64,000 nt of DNA from positions 58,348 to 122,347 of the forward strand of contig MCFL01000072.1 of the NCBI GenBank assembly GCA_002102555.1, given 5' to 3'. The stretch is from Catenaria anguillulae PL171 (taxonomy: Eukaryota > Blastocladiomycota > Blastocladiomycetes > Blastocladiales > Catenariaceae). Made by a program: the position numbers and the translations under genes. Positions 33,699 to 45,482 of this stretch are shown piece by piece; the stretch's first letter is position 1, and each line of letters opens with the position of its first letter. The notes below the pieces were generated by a model that ran no database searches, had not been told where the DNA came from, and was given only the letters and a program-made list of their open reading frames with translations.

Positions 33699-34014
33699 GG
33701 CTCTGGCGGTGGATCGGTGCACAAAACGGGGATTGCGCAGTGTTGGGGGTCGTGTGCCGTGCGTGCATTCATGTGTTTTTGTTATCATGACAGTTTCAGT
33801 TTTCCAATACACTATTCAATCGTGTTTTCGATGCGATGCAGTGTGACTGCCGCACAGGCACGCCGATCCGTTCCACTGCCAGTGGCAGCCAATGTTCTCT
33901 TCCACTTTACATATACATATAAGTATTATTTGTTTAAATTTTCACTGTTAGTCTCTGCTTCTCTAATTTCTCAATCCGAATTATATGATACTTACCACAG
34001 CAATGCAATCAAAC

Positions 34015-34641
34015 ATGTCCACCCCAACGCCAACGCCAACCCCGCTCTTTGGCGGCGCCATCACCGCCCTGCTCCCGCCCGAGCTCATCGACGTCTCCAA
34101 CTTGCGCCAAGTCCCCGACAACCAAGAAGTGTGGGTCGACTCGACCGCCAACCAGTCTGCCTCACTCATCATTGAACTGCTACACCTCGACCCTCAAGTC
34201 TCCTCCGAAGCACTCGCCACCTTCCACTTGTCGCAAGTCTTGCTCGCCGCTTCCGACGACGACGACAATTCGGAGCCACAGTACGAGCTGCTCGACGCAT
34301 CCTCCTTACCCGACGCCTCGTGCGCCCTCTCGCACTCTGGATTCCCCATCATTGCCAAGCGCGTCGTGGCACAGGTCGGCCACTTGCACAAGTTCAACCA
34401 ATCCGCCAACACACATCCCGTCCTTTTGATGGTGTGGGTGCTGCGTGTGCCGCACGTCGAAACCGACATTGTCGTGACGTGGAACTTGCCCGAGGGGGTG
34501 CTTTCGCCAGGGATTCCAGGCGCGCCCACCACCTTGGCTCGGCCACCTGTCCGATTGGGCGGACTGGACAAGGCACTGGTGGATCGGTGTGAGGTGGTTG
34601 CTAGGTCGCTCAAGGTGGTCGATTGGGGCTTGTTCTGCTGA
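34015..34641 (+). CDS. MOG1: Ran guanine-nucleotide release factor (MOG1)
   Basis: MOG1/RANGRF binds Ran GTPase and supports nuclear import. The protein opens with LFGGAITALLPPELIDVSNL and RQVPDNQEVWVDSTANQSAS, which match the family start (LFGGA...P..IDVS.LR.IPDNQEVF...DQS) almost throughout. It then has LIIELLHLD, a variable acidic part and LLMVWVLRVPHVETDIVVTW, near the conserved C-terminal strands. I chose the ATG at 34015 over one at 33985 because it gives 208 aa, close to the family's usual 186-220. The gene is intronless and has no frame break. It is divergent from the Myb/SANT gene (about 316 bp between start codons). Confidence 0.9.
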   Translation: MSTPTPTPTPLFGGAITALLPPELIDVSNLRQVPDNQEVWVDSTANQSASLIIELLHLDPQVSSEALATFHLSQVLLAASDDDDNSEPQYELLDASSLPDASCALSHSGFPIIAKRVVAQVGHLHKFNQSANTHPVLLMVWVLRVPHVETDIVVTWNLPEGVLSPGIPGAPTTLARPPVRLGGLDKALVDRCEVVARSLKVVDWGLFC

Positions 34642-35048
34642 CCATGCACAATGGGAATGGGAATGTGTATTTATGTATAATGTATAATGTATGGCTGTGG
34701 AAATTGCAAAACACATGGTCAAATCAAACATCAAGACAAAGAAAGAGGAGCAACAAGCGACCAACAGGCAAGATCAAAAGGGGGGACAAAGCACACACAC
34801 ATGAAATAATCATCGACATGAGAGGACGAGGAAAAAAAAGGGGAGGCAGCCCTGCAGCCCGAAAAGAAAACAAAGACGGCGCGACTATCGAAACCAAGAA
34901 ACCAAGAAAAATATAACAAGAAGAAGTAGAAGAAAGAAAAAGCAAAGACAAGTGACCAGCAACTAACGTCAGCAAGGGCAAACAAACACGTGGTGTGCGG
35001 AACAACGGCAATGCAAAAAGCAGAGAAGAAGGAAAAAAACATCACAAG
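34642..35048. other. Convergent intergenic region
   Basis: 407 bp, strongly purine-rich on the plus strand. Likely 3' UTRs of MOG1 and the cyclase gene. TATGTATAATGTATAATGTATGG (about 34670-34692) contains a short tandem repeat. Confidence 0.5.
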
Positions 35049-37555
35049 CTAACTCTGCCCACTCATGCCACTCACCTCGCTCGCATTCTCCAAATACCCA
35101 TCCTCAATCACGGCCACCGCCTCATACACCCTGGTCTCGCGCTCCTTGCCCTTAAACTGCCTTGCGCCTTGGAACCGGCACTCGACCCTTCCCCGCACAT
35201 ACCGCCACGTATCCTCACTGATGAGCACTTGGTCCGCCGCCGCAAACCCGCAAATGCGGCTCGCCAAATTCACCGTGTCGCCAATACACGTGTACTCGAG
35301 CCGCTGGCTGGATCCCATGAATCCGGTGATGAGGCGGCCCGTGTTGAGCCCAACACCAATGGCAATGGGTTCTTTACCCTGACGCACGCGGTCGCGGTTC
35401 ATGTCGTCGATGGCTTGCTTGAACTCGATGGCCGCCATGACCGAGTTGATGGTCGAGTATGTTGGGTCATTGTTGTCATCGCCCAAGGTGCCAAACACGG
35501 CCATGAGTTCGTCGCCAATAAACTTGTCCACAACGCCATTGTACTTGAAGACGATTTGCACCAACTATTGAAACGCTTACGAGAGTGAGTACAAATGGTC
35601 ACCAATGAAAAGAAGCTTGAAAAAGAAAAAATCATGAAACAGATGCGTACACGTTCAAAGTAGTCGTTGAGTAAATCAAACACTTCGGCGGGCGAGCACT
35701 TTTCCGACAAGCGTGTGAAGCCACGAATATCGGCAAACACAATGGTGGCCGTTGTCTCCCTCCCACCCTTCTTGATGACGCCCTCCTTCATCTCCATGCG
35801 CTGAATGACCTGGGGCGGCAAAAACCGCTTGAGATGCTCCGTCATGCGCGTCTCCTGCTGCAGCCGCGCAAACATTTCCGAGTTTTCAATCTGCAAGGCT
35901 GTTTGGTTGATGATGGTTTGCACGAGCGCCAAGTCCTTTTCCATAAACTGGCCAATACGGTCCCTCGAGTCGAGATGCACAATGCCAAGCACTTCTTCGT
36001 GGGCAATGAGCGGCACGCAAATCACGGACCGGATCTGGCCCTTGGCAATACTCTTGGACTTGCCCAAATCCGGATCCTCGCACGCGTCCGACGTGATGAG
36101 CGACTTGCGCGTCTTGTACACGCGCTGCAAGATGGTCGACGACAACAAAATCTCGCGGCCCTCGTACCCTTTGCCCTCGCGCAACTTGACCATGGTGGTG
36201 ACGAGCAAGTTGGTTGCCTTGTCCACGAGCAACACGACACCGCGGTCCACGGGCAGCACGGAAAACATAAGTTCGAGCATCTTTGTGAGGTGGTCGTTGA
36301 CCTCGGACGTGTAGCTCATTTTGCTGAGCTCGTAGGCAAGCCGCAGCTTTTCGTAGTCTTCCTTGAGCGTGGCCATGTCGTGAATGTCGGCCACCATGGG
36401 GAAATCGGTGGTGGCTTGGTCTTCGATTTCCGCTCGAATCGACACGGTTTCTTCGTACTTTTGCTCGGACGGCAGGATGGTCACAAGCTCAATGTTGTGG
36501 TTGCCGCCTTGTGGGTCGTCGTACGGGTACCCTGACGACGACGCAGACGAGCCTTGCGCGTAGTTGTTGTTGTTGCCGGAATTGTTGTTGTTGCGTCTGC
36601 CCGCGGTGCCATAAGGACCATACTGTTGGTGCATGCCTCCTTGGGCCCCTTGTTGGTGAAGCGCGCCTGCGTGCTCGACATAGCCTGCGCGAGAATCCAC
36701 GTACAAGAAGGTCAAGACGACGCTTCCGATTTGAATGCGGTCGCCATCGGCCAAAGGCACGGCTTGCGAAATAAAGACATCGTTCAACTTGACGCCATTG
36801 CTCGAATTGCGATCGCGCAAAATGTAGCCAGCTTCGGTGCGTTCAATGGCGGCGTGGAATTTGGAGATTTTGGCGCATTGCAAGGAGATGTGATTGTCTT
36901 CCTTGCGGCCAATGTTGGTGGTACCGAGGGCCAAGGGGTATTCTTGGCGTCCCCCGTGGGCAGTAGTGAAGAGGAGTAGGGCATCGCGGGCCTTTGGAGT
37001 GGACCGGCGGCGTTGCGCCGTGGAATAGGAGCGGTCAGACGACGAGGGCGCGTGTGCGGAAGACGAAGAAGCGTGTGGCGGCGGAGATGTGGGTGGCGGC
37101 AAGTAGGTCGAGTAGCGGTTTGGGTTGGCACGGGGATGAGCAGGTTCGGCTGAGGCTGAGGCTGAGGCTGAGGCTGAGGAGGTGCCATTGTTGTTGTTGG
37201 TACTGGATAAGACGGTGGTATCGCCGGGGAGCATGGGCTGAGTGTCGTTGCGAGTGACCATGGGGCGGGCATGGTGGTGGATGCGAGGGGATGAGGTGAC
37301 CATGTGGACACGGGTTGGGTTTGGCGAGTTGCGGCCCGAGGAGGAGGAGAGGGCAGGCCCAGGGGAGGGCGACGTGGAGGGTAACGGGGGCGCGCCGGCG
37401 GCCGAGTACTGGATGTTGAGGCCACCAGGGGTCGAGAGCTGGGTGGCAAAGGAGGATCGCGGGTCGCGGTCGCGGTCATTGAGGGCATTGGCATTGGCCG
37501 GATGGGTGGCGGTGGCCGACGAGGAGCGGGGTGGGAGGTGGTGGTGGTCGGCCAT
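35049..37555 (-). CDS. FHA-GAF-class III adenylate/guanylate cyclase
   Basis: This is a soluble nucleotide cyclase of about 806 aa. The first roughly 190 residues are Ser/Pro/His-rich. An FHA domain follows (NIGRKEDNHISLQCAKISKF, then DRNSSNGVKLND), binding phospho-Thr. A linker follows, then a GAF domain (VDRGVVLLVDKATNLLVTTM; SVICVPLIAHEEVLGIVHLD) that may bind a small ligand. The catalytic domain comes last. Metal aspartates lie in IVFADIRGFTRLSE and DKFIGDELMAVFG. Transition-state Asn and Arg lie in IGDTVNLASRI, and the Thr of EYTCIGDT is typical of bacterial-style (CyaB-like) cyclases. An 86-bp intron (35565-35650) sits inside the catalytic domain, phase 0, so the gene is eukaryotic in form. 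ATP versus GTP use is not certain. Confidence 0.88.
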
Positions 37556-37603
37556 GATGCTGATGCTGATGGTGATGCTGATGCTGATGCTGCTGGCACT
37601 GTT

Positions 37604-37647
37604 GAGCTGAGCTGAGCTGAGCTGAGCTGAGCTGAGCTGAGCTGAGC
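37604..37647. repeat. GAGCT pentanucleotide microsatellite
   Basis: About nine copies lie 50 bp upstream of the cyclase ATG. If translation began at the upstream in-frame ATG (37681) the repeat would encode Gln-Leu-Ser-Ser-Ala units; more likely it is 5' UTR. Confidence 0.9.
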
Positions 37648-38056
37648 GGGTGATGGATGGTGGATGATGGATGATGGACACGCAAGCAAAAGCAAAAGCA
37701 AAAGCAAACGAGTTGACGTTGACGTTGGCCGAGCAACTAACTGAATGATTGTTAAAGAATATTTACATGAGGTTTTGTCAAGTCAGTTTGTGAAATGAGT
37801 TGAGATGAGATGAGTTGAGTTGAGGAGGCTTTTTTCTGCTTTGTGCTGTCTGCTTTCTTCACAATTTCAATTTCCAATCAGAGTGGCGCGCGTTCTCTCT
37901 TCTCTCTGTGTGGTCTCATCGGCAGCCCTTTGCCGATCCCCTTCCGCCTGGAGGAACAGTGATCATTGATGATTGATCCATCCTAACATAATTTGTACGT
38001 AGTATTGTAACACAATTGATGACATGACAACATGACAATAACAATCACTCAGTGAA
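37648..38056. promoter_or_regulatory. Divergent promoter of cyclase and TAF5 genes
   Basis: About 400 bp without coding sequence between two divergent starts. It has GAGTTGA/GAGATGA repeats (about 37795-37825) and AT-rich sequence before the TAF5 ATG. No specific site is identifiable. Confidence 0.4.
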
Positions 38057-40073
38057 ATGGACAATTCAGACTCGTACTACATCCGCCAGTTTGGGCCCGA
38101 CGCCAAAAACGACTTTGCGCCCCACACCTACGACCGCTGCTACCACCACCTCCGCCGCTGGATCGAGGCCTCGCTCGACGTCTTCAAGCCTCAGCTCAAG
38201 GACATCCTCTTCCCGCTCTTCACACACATCTACCTCGACCTCCTCGCCAAAAACTATGTCCAGGAGGCCCGCGCCTTTCTCGACTCGTACAAGGCCGATC
38301 ACGTGGCCTTCTACTCGCACGACCTCTTCCAAATGGACGCCGTCCAGACCCCGCACCATGTCACTGAGAACGCCTGGGCTCTCGCCGTCCGCGACCCAAA
38401 CAACAAGTTTACCGTCACACTCCACGACACCACCTTTCGCCTCTTGATCTCGTACCTCGAAGACAACAACATGGTGGCCCTCCTGCGCATCCTCTCGCAG
38501 TACATTCAAGTCAATGTCATTTCCTCGACTGCTGCTACTGCTTCTGCTTCTGCTTCTGCTTCTGCGTCTGCTACTACCTCGTCTGCTCTTGCTGCTGCTC
38601 CCACTGCCGATGCGACATCATCATCATCATCTACACCTGCCCCTGCGCCTGCATCCAATCCCGAAAAACCCATCTCGCTCGCCCAATTCAACTCGACCCC
38701 GTTACGCTTGGGCCCGCCTTTGCTCCCTACCACGGACCGCCAACTCATTGAATCTGCCCTGACTGCCGCAGCAAACAAGGACCCAGCCATCCCTCCCGAC
38801 AACAAGGGCCTCTACGTGCACCTCTTCAACACCCACATCCGCCCACCCCGGCACACAAGGACGACCATGTCACGCCCATCAAGCCCGTACCCTTGCCACC
38901 CTTGCGCGCAAAGCACGTCCAGGAATACGTCGACCACGTCCAAGACCTGGCCCATCGCGCCACCTTGTCGTCAACGGCGCTCCCCTCCATCGCCATGTAC
39001 ACGTGGCACAACACTTATGATGCCCTCACGTGCGCCACGGTGTCGGCCGACGCCACACTCGCCGCCGCGGATTTGCCGACTCGGTCATTCGCGTGCACTC
39101 GCTCACACGCGACCCTTTGCGTGCCGTGCTTGCCCCACCGGCCAACATTGCCTCGGATACGCTGCGCACCGACTGGTCGCTCGACCAAGTGGATGCGTTG
39201 CGCGAACCCGTCGGCGACACGTGCAAGCGGCTCGTGGGACATCAAGCAGGCGTGTTCGCCGTGCGCATTTCGCCCGACAAGCGATTTCTTGTGTCTGGGT
39301 CCGAGGACGGCACCGCGCGCTTATGGTCGCTCGACACGTTTTCCAATGTGGCCGTGTATCGCGGACACAACTACCCAGTGTGGGATGTGGACATTGGCAC
39401 CGAGGGTCATTACTTTGCCACGGCCAGCCATGACCGCACCGCGCGCTTGTGGAGCCCAGAGTACATTTTCCCGTTGCGCATCTTTGCGGGCCACTTGTCG
39501 GACGTGGATGTCGTCAGGTTTCATCCAAACTCGAGTTATGTGGCCACGGGGTCGGCAGATAAAACGGTCCGATTGTGGGATGTGCAGACCGGCAATCACG
39601 TAAGGGTGTTGACGGGCCATGCGGGCGCCGTTCAGGCGCTTGCGTTTAGTCCCGATGGCAAATCCTTGGCTGTCGCGGGCGAGGACAAACACGTGCATGT
39701 GTGGGACTTGGGCGAGGGCAAGCGCATCAAGAAGATGGCCAGTCCCGAGGGCACAAAGAGTGTGGTAACGAGTCTGGTGTGGAGCCAGGAGGGAAGTTTG
39801 CTGGTGAGTGGTGGGTCGACGGCAGGTTCGGGTGTGGGATGTGTTGCGCAAGGATGCAAGTGAGGAAGTCGCAAGTGCAACAGCGGCCGCGAGTGCAACC
39901 GCCGAAGTGGCGCGGATGCAGGCATGCCCGTGAAAAAGAAGCGCAAGACAAAGGCCACGAGCAATGACTTGCTGGAAACATTCTGGACATTGCGCACGCC
40001 AGTCACGGGGTTGGTGTTTACACGCAGGAACTTGTTGTTGGCCACGGGTGCCTACAATCCGACGTTGCCGTGA
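38057..40073 (+). CDS. TAF5: TFIID/SAGA subunit TAF5
   Basis: TAF5 is a scaffold subunit of TFIID and SAGA in the nucleus. From the ATG, the NTD2 domain is clear (FVLPHTY-like FAPHTYDRCYHHLRRWIEAS; LFTHIYLDLLAKNYVQEARA). A Ser/Ala linker follows, then GPPLLPTTDRQLIESALTAA. The C-terminal WD40 propeller has at least five visible repeats, for example GHQAGVFAVRISPDKRFLVS, then GSEDGTARLWS, GHNYPVWDVD, GSADKTVRLWD and AVAGEDKHVHVWD. The end, VTGLVFTRRNLLLATGAY, matches TAF5. Frame slips of -1 occur near 38850, 39062, 39822 and 39925. No N-terminal LisH motif is visible before NTD2, so the start may be further upstream or the LisH may be lost. The stop is at 40071-40073. Confidence 0.88.
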
Positions 40074-40146
40074 TTGTTCCATGCTTGTTGTTGTTGTCGC
40101 CTATCATATATAATATACACTTGAGAAAAAAAAAAAAAAAAAGAAT

Positions 40147-41324
40147 TCACATGTTCATTTCACCTGCAATTGATGCTCCAATGCCCACCAATTTGCCCTG
40201 CATCGCTGCTGCTCCACTACTACTGCTGCTCGTCGCCACCGCCGCCGCCGTCATTTGCACTGGGCCGTGCCGCTCGCGGGCGACGCCCCACTCGCACCCG
40301 CAGGCGTCGTTCCTGCTCCGGGCGTCGACCCAGAAGCGGAAGATGATGACAAGATCTCGCTCAAATCCATCAAAAACATCATAATCTTGTCCAACTGATC
40401 GACGTCTCGCTCGTGTATGCCACACGATTGCCCAAGTGCAGCTTGACCAAGTTGAACAAGTTGTTTGTGGCCATGCGAATCTGGCCTACCTCCAAACTCT
40501 TTTCGGTCGCCCCGCGCATGCTGCGCTCAATGGCCACCTGCCACCCAGAGCTTTTCACTTCGAGCTCTTCCAGGCGCAATTTGAGCGTGGCAATCGTGTT
40601 GTTCATGTTGAGCATGTTTGTGTTTTTCTCTTCACACCGCGACTGGAAGGCAACCCGTCAGCCTCGTTGCGCTCTTGAGCGACACGCAGCCTTTCCGTCA
40701 GTTCCGTGTTGGTTGCAGCCAACGTGTCGTGGCGAGAGAGCAGGTCGCGGATTTCGGAAAAGCCTTCGGAAATCTCGAGAATGGATTCGAGGTAGCGCTG
40801 GTAGTGCTGGCCTACATGATTCACTCTTGTTGTTCAGTCACAACAATTGAGCGGCATCCACCCATTTGCCGACACCATACCTTGTCGCACCATCTTCTCC
40901 TGCCTGACGCGCACCTTGGATAACTGCGTCACCTGTTCCCTCAACCTCGCAATCTCGCCCTCCTTTGCCTCCCTCAACTTGCGCTCCTCATGTGCCTTCT
41001 TGACTGCCCGATTCCGTTTCGCATCATTGTCCTTGAGAAACTTTTCGAATTTGTCAAACTGTCGCCCAACATGGCCTCCTTGCGCCTCAACTCGTCGCGC
41101 CGCTGTGCCAGCATGTCCATTCGAATGCGAAACTCGTCCTTTTCGCGGGAAAGCCCCGACTCGAGGTCTTGGATTTCACGTCGCTTTTCCAGCAGTCGTG
41201 TAGCGGGCGTGATGTCGACATCGTCGTTGGTTGCGGGCACGCACACAGCAAGCGTCCGTTGGACATTGTGGCGAAAGTAGTCGGCGAGTTCTTGTTGGGT
41301 AGTGGCGGACGAGGTCGACGTCAT
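40147..41324 (-). CDS. CCDC42/CFAP73-family flagellar coiled-coil protein
   Basis: DUF4200-type coiled-coil proteins include CCDC42 and CFAP73, and Chlamydomonas FAP73 is part of the MIA complex that controls inner-arm dynein. From the ATG at 41324 the protein reads MTSTSSATTQQELADYFRHN, then the family block TRLLEKRREIQDLESGL, followed by DEFRIRMDMLAQRRDELRRK. After a -1 slip near 41050 come KFEKFLKDNDAKRNRAVKKA and EIARLREQVTQLSK. After an intron (about 40817-40890) come FSEIRDLLSRHDTLAATNTE, then after another slip TIATLKLRLEELEVKSSGW and QIRMATNNLFNLV, matching CCDC42 in order. The 3' end depends on one or two more slips. The stop at 40147 is provisional. Confidence 0.75.
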
Positions 41325-41584
41325 GGTGGCGGCGACAGTTGGAATGCCTTGAGTTTTTTCTACACTCTGTATATTCCAGGCATGGGAAGAATGGTTGACG
41401 TAAATACGCATTCGCATCACAAAACAACGCTGAGTTTGGTGCGAACAACTCCCACGATGTAAATAGCTGCATTGATTCGAGTGTCGTGATCACTCCCTCG
41501 AGTCGTTCGAGGTCGAGCCGGCTGGCACAGCCGAATGGATTGATAAACCGCTTACCCGCAAGGCACTTGCTGCAACCGACCGTC

Positions 41585-43307
41585 ATGTCAGGATACATTC
41601 TCGAAGTCGAAAACGACCCATATGGAATCCGGTCGATTTCGACCATTCCCTGTTTGAAACGTCGCGCTGGTCAGCCATTCACAACTGGTTCAATTCAGCC
41701 TCTCGCTGCTTGCCAATGGGTTGGTCGTTTTGGTTGCCATGAAGAATTGGCACTTGCTCAAAAATGCCGCCAACCTTCTGACTGTCATAGTGAGGTGCGA
41801 ACGTCACATTGTCAATGCGTAGTTGGAGATTGGACGAGCACGCGTTAATCGCCAACGCTCTCCCACCTCGTCAACTTTTGGCAACCGTCTGATTGTGCAA
41901 ACTTTAGCATCAACAATGTTATGTTTGCGCTCTACTTGATTTCTGTTCGCATCCGCCTTGCAATCGACTACCAATGGCCCCAAGCTCTCTGCAACGAGTT
42001 CGGCTTTGCAGTCATTTGCTTCGCTTACATTGGCGCATTTACACTCATGGCGATATGTCTCGAGCGGTACTTGGCACTTGTACGCCTGGTTCGCGTGTCA
42101 AGGCAACACGTCCTCATTGGTATAGGCTTGTCGGTTGTGGTGAGCGTGATTTTCACGGTCTTGCACTTTGTTCCAATTGGCACTGCGTTCATTGGTCGCT
42201 CTGGGTTCGTATTCTTTCATCGCTTTCTTACATTTCCTTGTGGCTGTCTTGACAGTCGCATACGCTAGAGTTTACTGTTGCCCGACTCGCGTCGTGTCGT
42301 GGCAAGGAGCTGTGGACGTGATTGCCATGCTTGTTCACCTTGTCGCCATCTTTGGTGCGGTATCCGTCCAAACATGGCCAAGTTGATGCGGGACTAATAC
42401 ACCATACGTCAACAGCGGGATACTTTCTCATTTACATGCAGCTGCGCCGGATCAAACGCGGCACCAAAGCGCCATGAATGTACCTACGTTAGGCCCAACC
42501 ACCATGGGCAACCTGGGCCACTCGCGCTCCATGGCTCGTCTGGCCAGCAAAGTACAATCATGGGAAGCCCAATTCGCACGGGTAGCTTTGGCGGCGCGAG
42601 CAATAAAGGAGCAGGCGGATCTCGGCCGCCCGCATTGGTCCTCGCGTACGCCACAGTTATAGTACATTCGGCAGTTTGTGATGGCTCCACGCTGACATGG
42701 TTGAAATTGCCTACAATGCGCAATGTCGTTTTGCGCAGGTCGTCAACCATCGCGGAATCAGATTCTAGTGCGGGAAGTGTTGCCCAGTCACCGCGTTCAC
42801 GTACGCCCTCTGTATCGCGACACAGCCTGCGATCCATGACCAAACTGCCTTCAAAGCCCGAGCCAGGGTGGTCCTCCGTGGCATGTGTCGCTCTTGGCCT
42901 ACAGGTGCTACAGGGAAATGAGTATTTGACATTCAATGACACTAGAGATACTAATTTATGGTGCAATTCTGTCATGTAGCTGCTTTGTCATTTCTTACGC
43001 ATACGTTAGTATGTAGAACCTCACAAACCATACCTTGCGGCCAGCTGACCTTTCTTGATTTCGCTTATATGAATCCAGTGTTGCTGCCCTCATTTACCAA
43101 GACCGTCCATCTGTACAGTTTGACTGGTGTGCGTATTTTGGTTTCATCACTTGAGCCGCAGGTATTTTCCTGACTGATGCGGGTATTTTTGCATCACCAG
43201 TCCTTGGGAGCACCAAGTTTCTGAGCGACATTGGAGACCCAATCATACTATTCATCCTCGACCGCCAGTTTCAGCAGGCGCTCAAGGAAATGCTTGGCAG
43301 AGAGTAA
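41585..43307 (+). CDS. Rhodopsin-like (class A) GPCR, tandem copy 1
   Basis: This is a seven-helix receptor. Exon 1 opens MSGYILEVEN and, after slips, gives helix 1 with the Asn of TM1 (SLLANGLVVLVA) and HLLKNAANLLTVIV. A phase 2 intron (donor after GTGAG at about 41795, acceptor ACTTTAG near 41910) leads to NNVMFALYLISVRIRL. Then comes a Cys before helix 3, and AICLERYLALVRLVRVS, an E/DRY-type arginine motif at the end of helix 3. Helix 4 is LSVVVSVIFTVLHFVPIGTA. Later exons give YCCPTRVVSWQGAVDVIAML (helix 5), a Ser-rich third loop with LGPTTMGNLGHSRS, and IILFILDRQFQQALKEMLGR before TAA at 43305-43307. The helix 7 motif is DPIILF in place of NPxxY. Ligand and G protein are unknown. Confidence 0.72.
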
Positions 43308-43497
43308 CGCAATCACCCGTTCTCATTGTTTTCACGGAAGGGAATACATATCACGTTACCATTGATGATGCAAACATCGGTTTGATCCGAATGGCGAGGC
43401 CCTCCTCACTCCTCACGTGGGCTTTTGTTCCTGAGCAATGAGAAAGTGAGGATTTCCGTAGTTTTCTCGTCAGCTTGAGCTTTTCCTCCGAGCTCTC

Positions 43498-43536
43498 AAG
43501 TTCTTGCTGAGTAGTGGCGGATGAGGTCGAGTTCAT
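43498..43536 (-). pseudogene. Duplicated 5' end of the CCDC42/CFAP73 gene
   Basis: The minus strand reads MNSTSSATTQQEL, nearly identical to the start of the neighbouring CCDC42-like protein (MTSTSSATTQQEL). It is followed by unrelated sequence. It lies about 300 bp upstream of GPCR copy 2, just as the full gene's start lies about 260 bp upstream of GPCR copy 1. It is the leftover of a tandem duplication that copied the shared divergent promoter. The flanking 43308-43835 has nothing else recognisable. Confidence 0.75.
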
Positions 43537-43835
43537 GGTGTTGAAAGGAGTTCAATGCATTGGGTTTTCATTTTTCTTCCGTTCTGCCTTGGGAATGATG
43601 GAGCAACGAGCAGCTGTGTGTTGCACTCACGGTTGCACACGTTGGGTTTCTTGCGCGATCACTCCTCATGATGACAGTTGAGTTGGTGCTACCCCGGAAT
43701 CGATCGAGCCAATACGAGGGCAGGGCACATGAGTTTCGAGACCCAGTTCCAGGTGGAATATACACATGTTGGCAACAGTTAGTTCACTAGATAGATATCC
43801 CGCTTACCCGCAAGGCACTTGCTGCAACCGCCGTC

Positions 43836-45482
43836 ATGTCAGGATACATTCTCGAAGTCGAAAAGCGACCCATATGGAATCCGGTCGATTTGACCATTCC
43901 CTGTTTGAAACGTCGCGTATGGTCAGCCATTTGCAAGTCATTCAAATTACCATCTCGCTGCTTGCCAATGGGTTGGTCATCCTTGTCGCCATCAAAAAGC
44001 GGCACTTGCTCAACAATGCTGCCAACCTTCTGACCGTCATTGTGAGGTGCGAACAATTTTTCCTCTCTGCAGTCCAGATGTGAAGCGAACGCCAACGATA
44101 TCGCGACAATCGTGTGTGTGTGTGGCAAACCTCAGCATTAGCAACGTTGTGTTTGCGCTCTACTTGCTCTCTGTCCGAATCCGCCTTGCAATCGACTTCC
44201 AATGGCCCCAAGCTTTCTGCAACGAGTTTGGCTTCGTGGTGATATGGTTCGTATGCATAGGAGCCTTTAATTTGACGGCCATTTGCCTCGAGAGGTACTT
44301 GGCGCTTGTTCGCCTTGTCCGCGTGTCAAGGAAACATGCCCTCATTGGCACTGCGCTGTCGGTCGTGTCTGGCGCGTTCTTAACGGGGCTGCATTTTGTT
44401 CCGTTTGGCACGGCGTTCATTGGCCGTGCTGGGTACATATTGCTCCGTTCGCTTTGTACCCGCCTGTGTGGCAGTATTGACAGTCGCATACTCTAGCATT
44501 TACTGCTGCCCGACTCGTGTCGTGTCGTGGCAAGGAGCTGTGGACGCGACTGCTTTGATTGTCCACTTGTCGCCATTTTTGGTATGTATTGTCGTCCTAC
44601 CCCTCCCAAACCTGGACAATTTGACACGGTAGCTAACTCCATCCATCCACAGCGGGATACTTTCTCATTTACATGCAACTGCGCCGGATCAAACGCGGCA
44701 CCAAAGGCGCCATGAATTACCTACGTTGGGCCCAACCACCATGGGCAACCTGGGCCACTCGCGTCCATGGCCTCGTCTGGCCAGCAAAGCACAATCATGG
44801 GAAGCCCAATCGCACGGGAGCGTGAGCGGGCCAGCAGCAAAGGAACGGGTGTGTCTCGGCCTCCGGCAGCGATTCTCACGTACGCCCAGGGTTTTTGTCA
44901 CATTGTCATTGATGCTGAATGTTTTCACCTTGTTCAGGTCATCGTCCATCACTGAATCAGATTCCAGTGGGGGAGGTCATCAAGTCACCGCGTTCTCGCC
45001 TGTTTCGAGAAACAGCTCCGATCCATTACAAAGCTGCCATCAAAGCCCGAGTCAAGGGTAGTGCTCCGCGGCATGTTATCGCTCTTGGCTACACGTACGC
45101 CCTCATGCAATTGGCACCAGCAAACATGGATACTCATCGATGAAATGATTACATCTGTAGTTGCTTTGTCGTTTCCTATTCCTATGTTAGTACGTATCGC
45201 CCATGCGCACCATGTCTCATGCCAAAACTGACCTTTTCCTCGTGACTTCAGTGTGGCTGGCCCTTCTTTACCAAGACCGTCCATCTGTTCAGTTCGACTG
45301 GTGTACGTTTTCAAGGACGCTTGGTTTCGCCAGATCGGAAGAGGGACTGAAACCATCCATGTTCTTGTAAACCAGTCCTTGTGAGCACAAAGTTCCTCAG
45401 TGACATTGGCGACCCCATCATTCTCTTCATCCTCGACCGTCAATTTCAGCAGGCACTCAAGGAGATGTTTGGCAGAGAGTAG
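43836..45482 (+). CDS. Rhodopsin-like (class A) GPCR, tandem copy 2
   Basis: This copy is very similar to copy 1 at the DNA level, including about 30 identical bases just before the ATG. It starts MSGYILEVEKRPIWNPVD. After a -1 slip near 43893 it gives SHLQVIQITISLLANGLVIL (helix 1) and HLLNNAANLLTVIV. A phase 2 intron (about 44047-44135) leads to SNVVFALYLLSVRIRLAID. Helix 3 ends AICLERYLALVRLVRVSRKH, and helix 4 reads LSVVSGAFLTGLHFVPFGTA. Helix 5 starts YCCPTRVVSWQGAVDATALI. The third loop has LGPTTMGNLGHSR. The end is IILFILDRQFQQALKEMFGR, stop at 45480-45482. The introns match copy 1 in place. It is probably a recent duplicate of copy 1. Exon borders after helix 4 are approximate. Confidence 0.72.
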
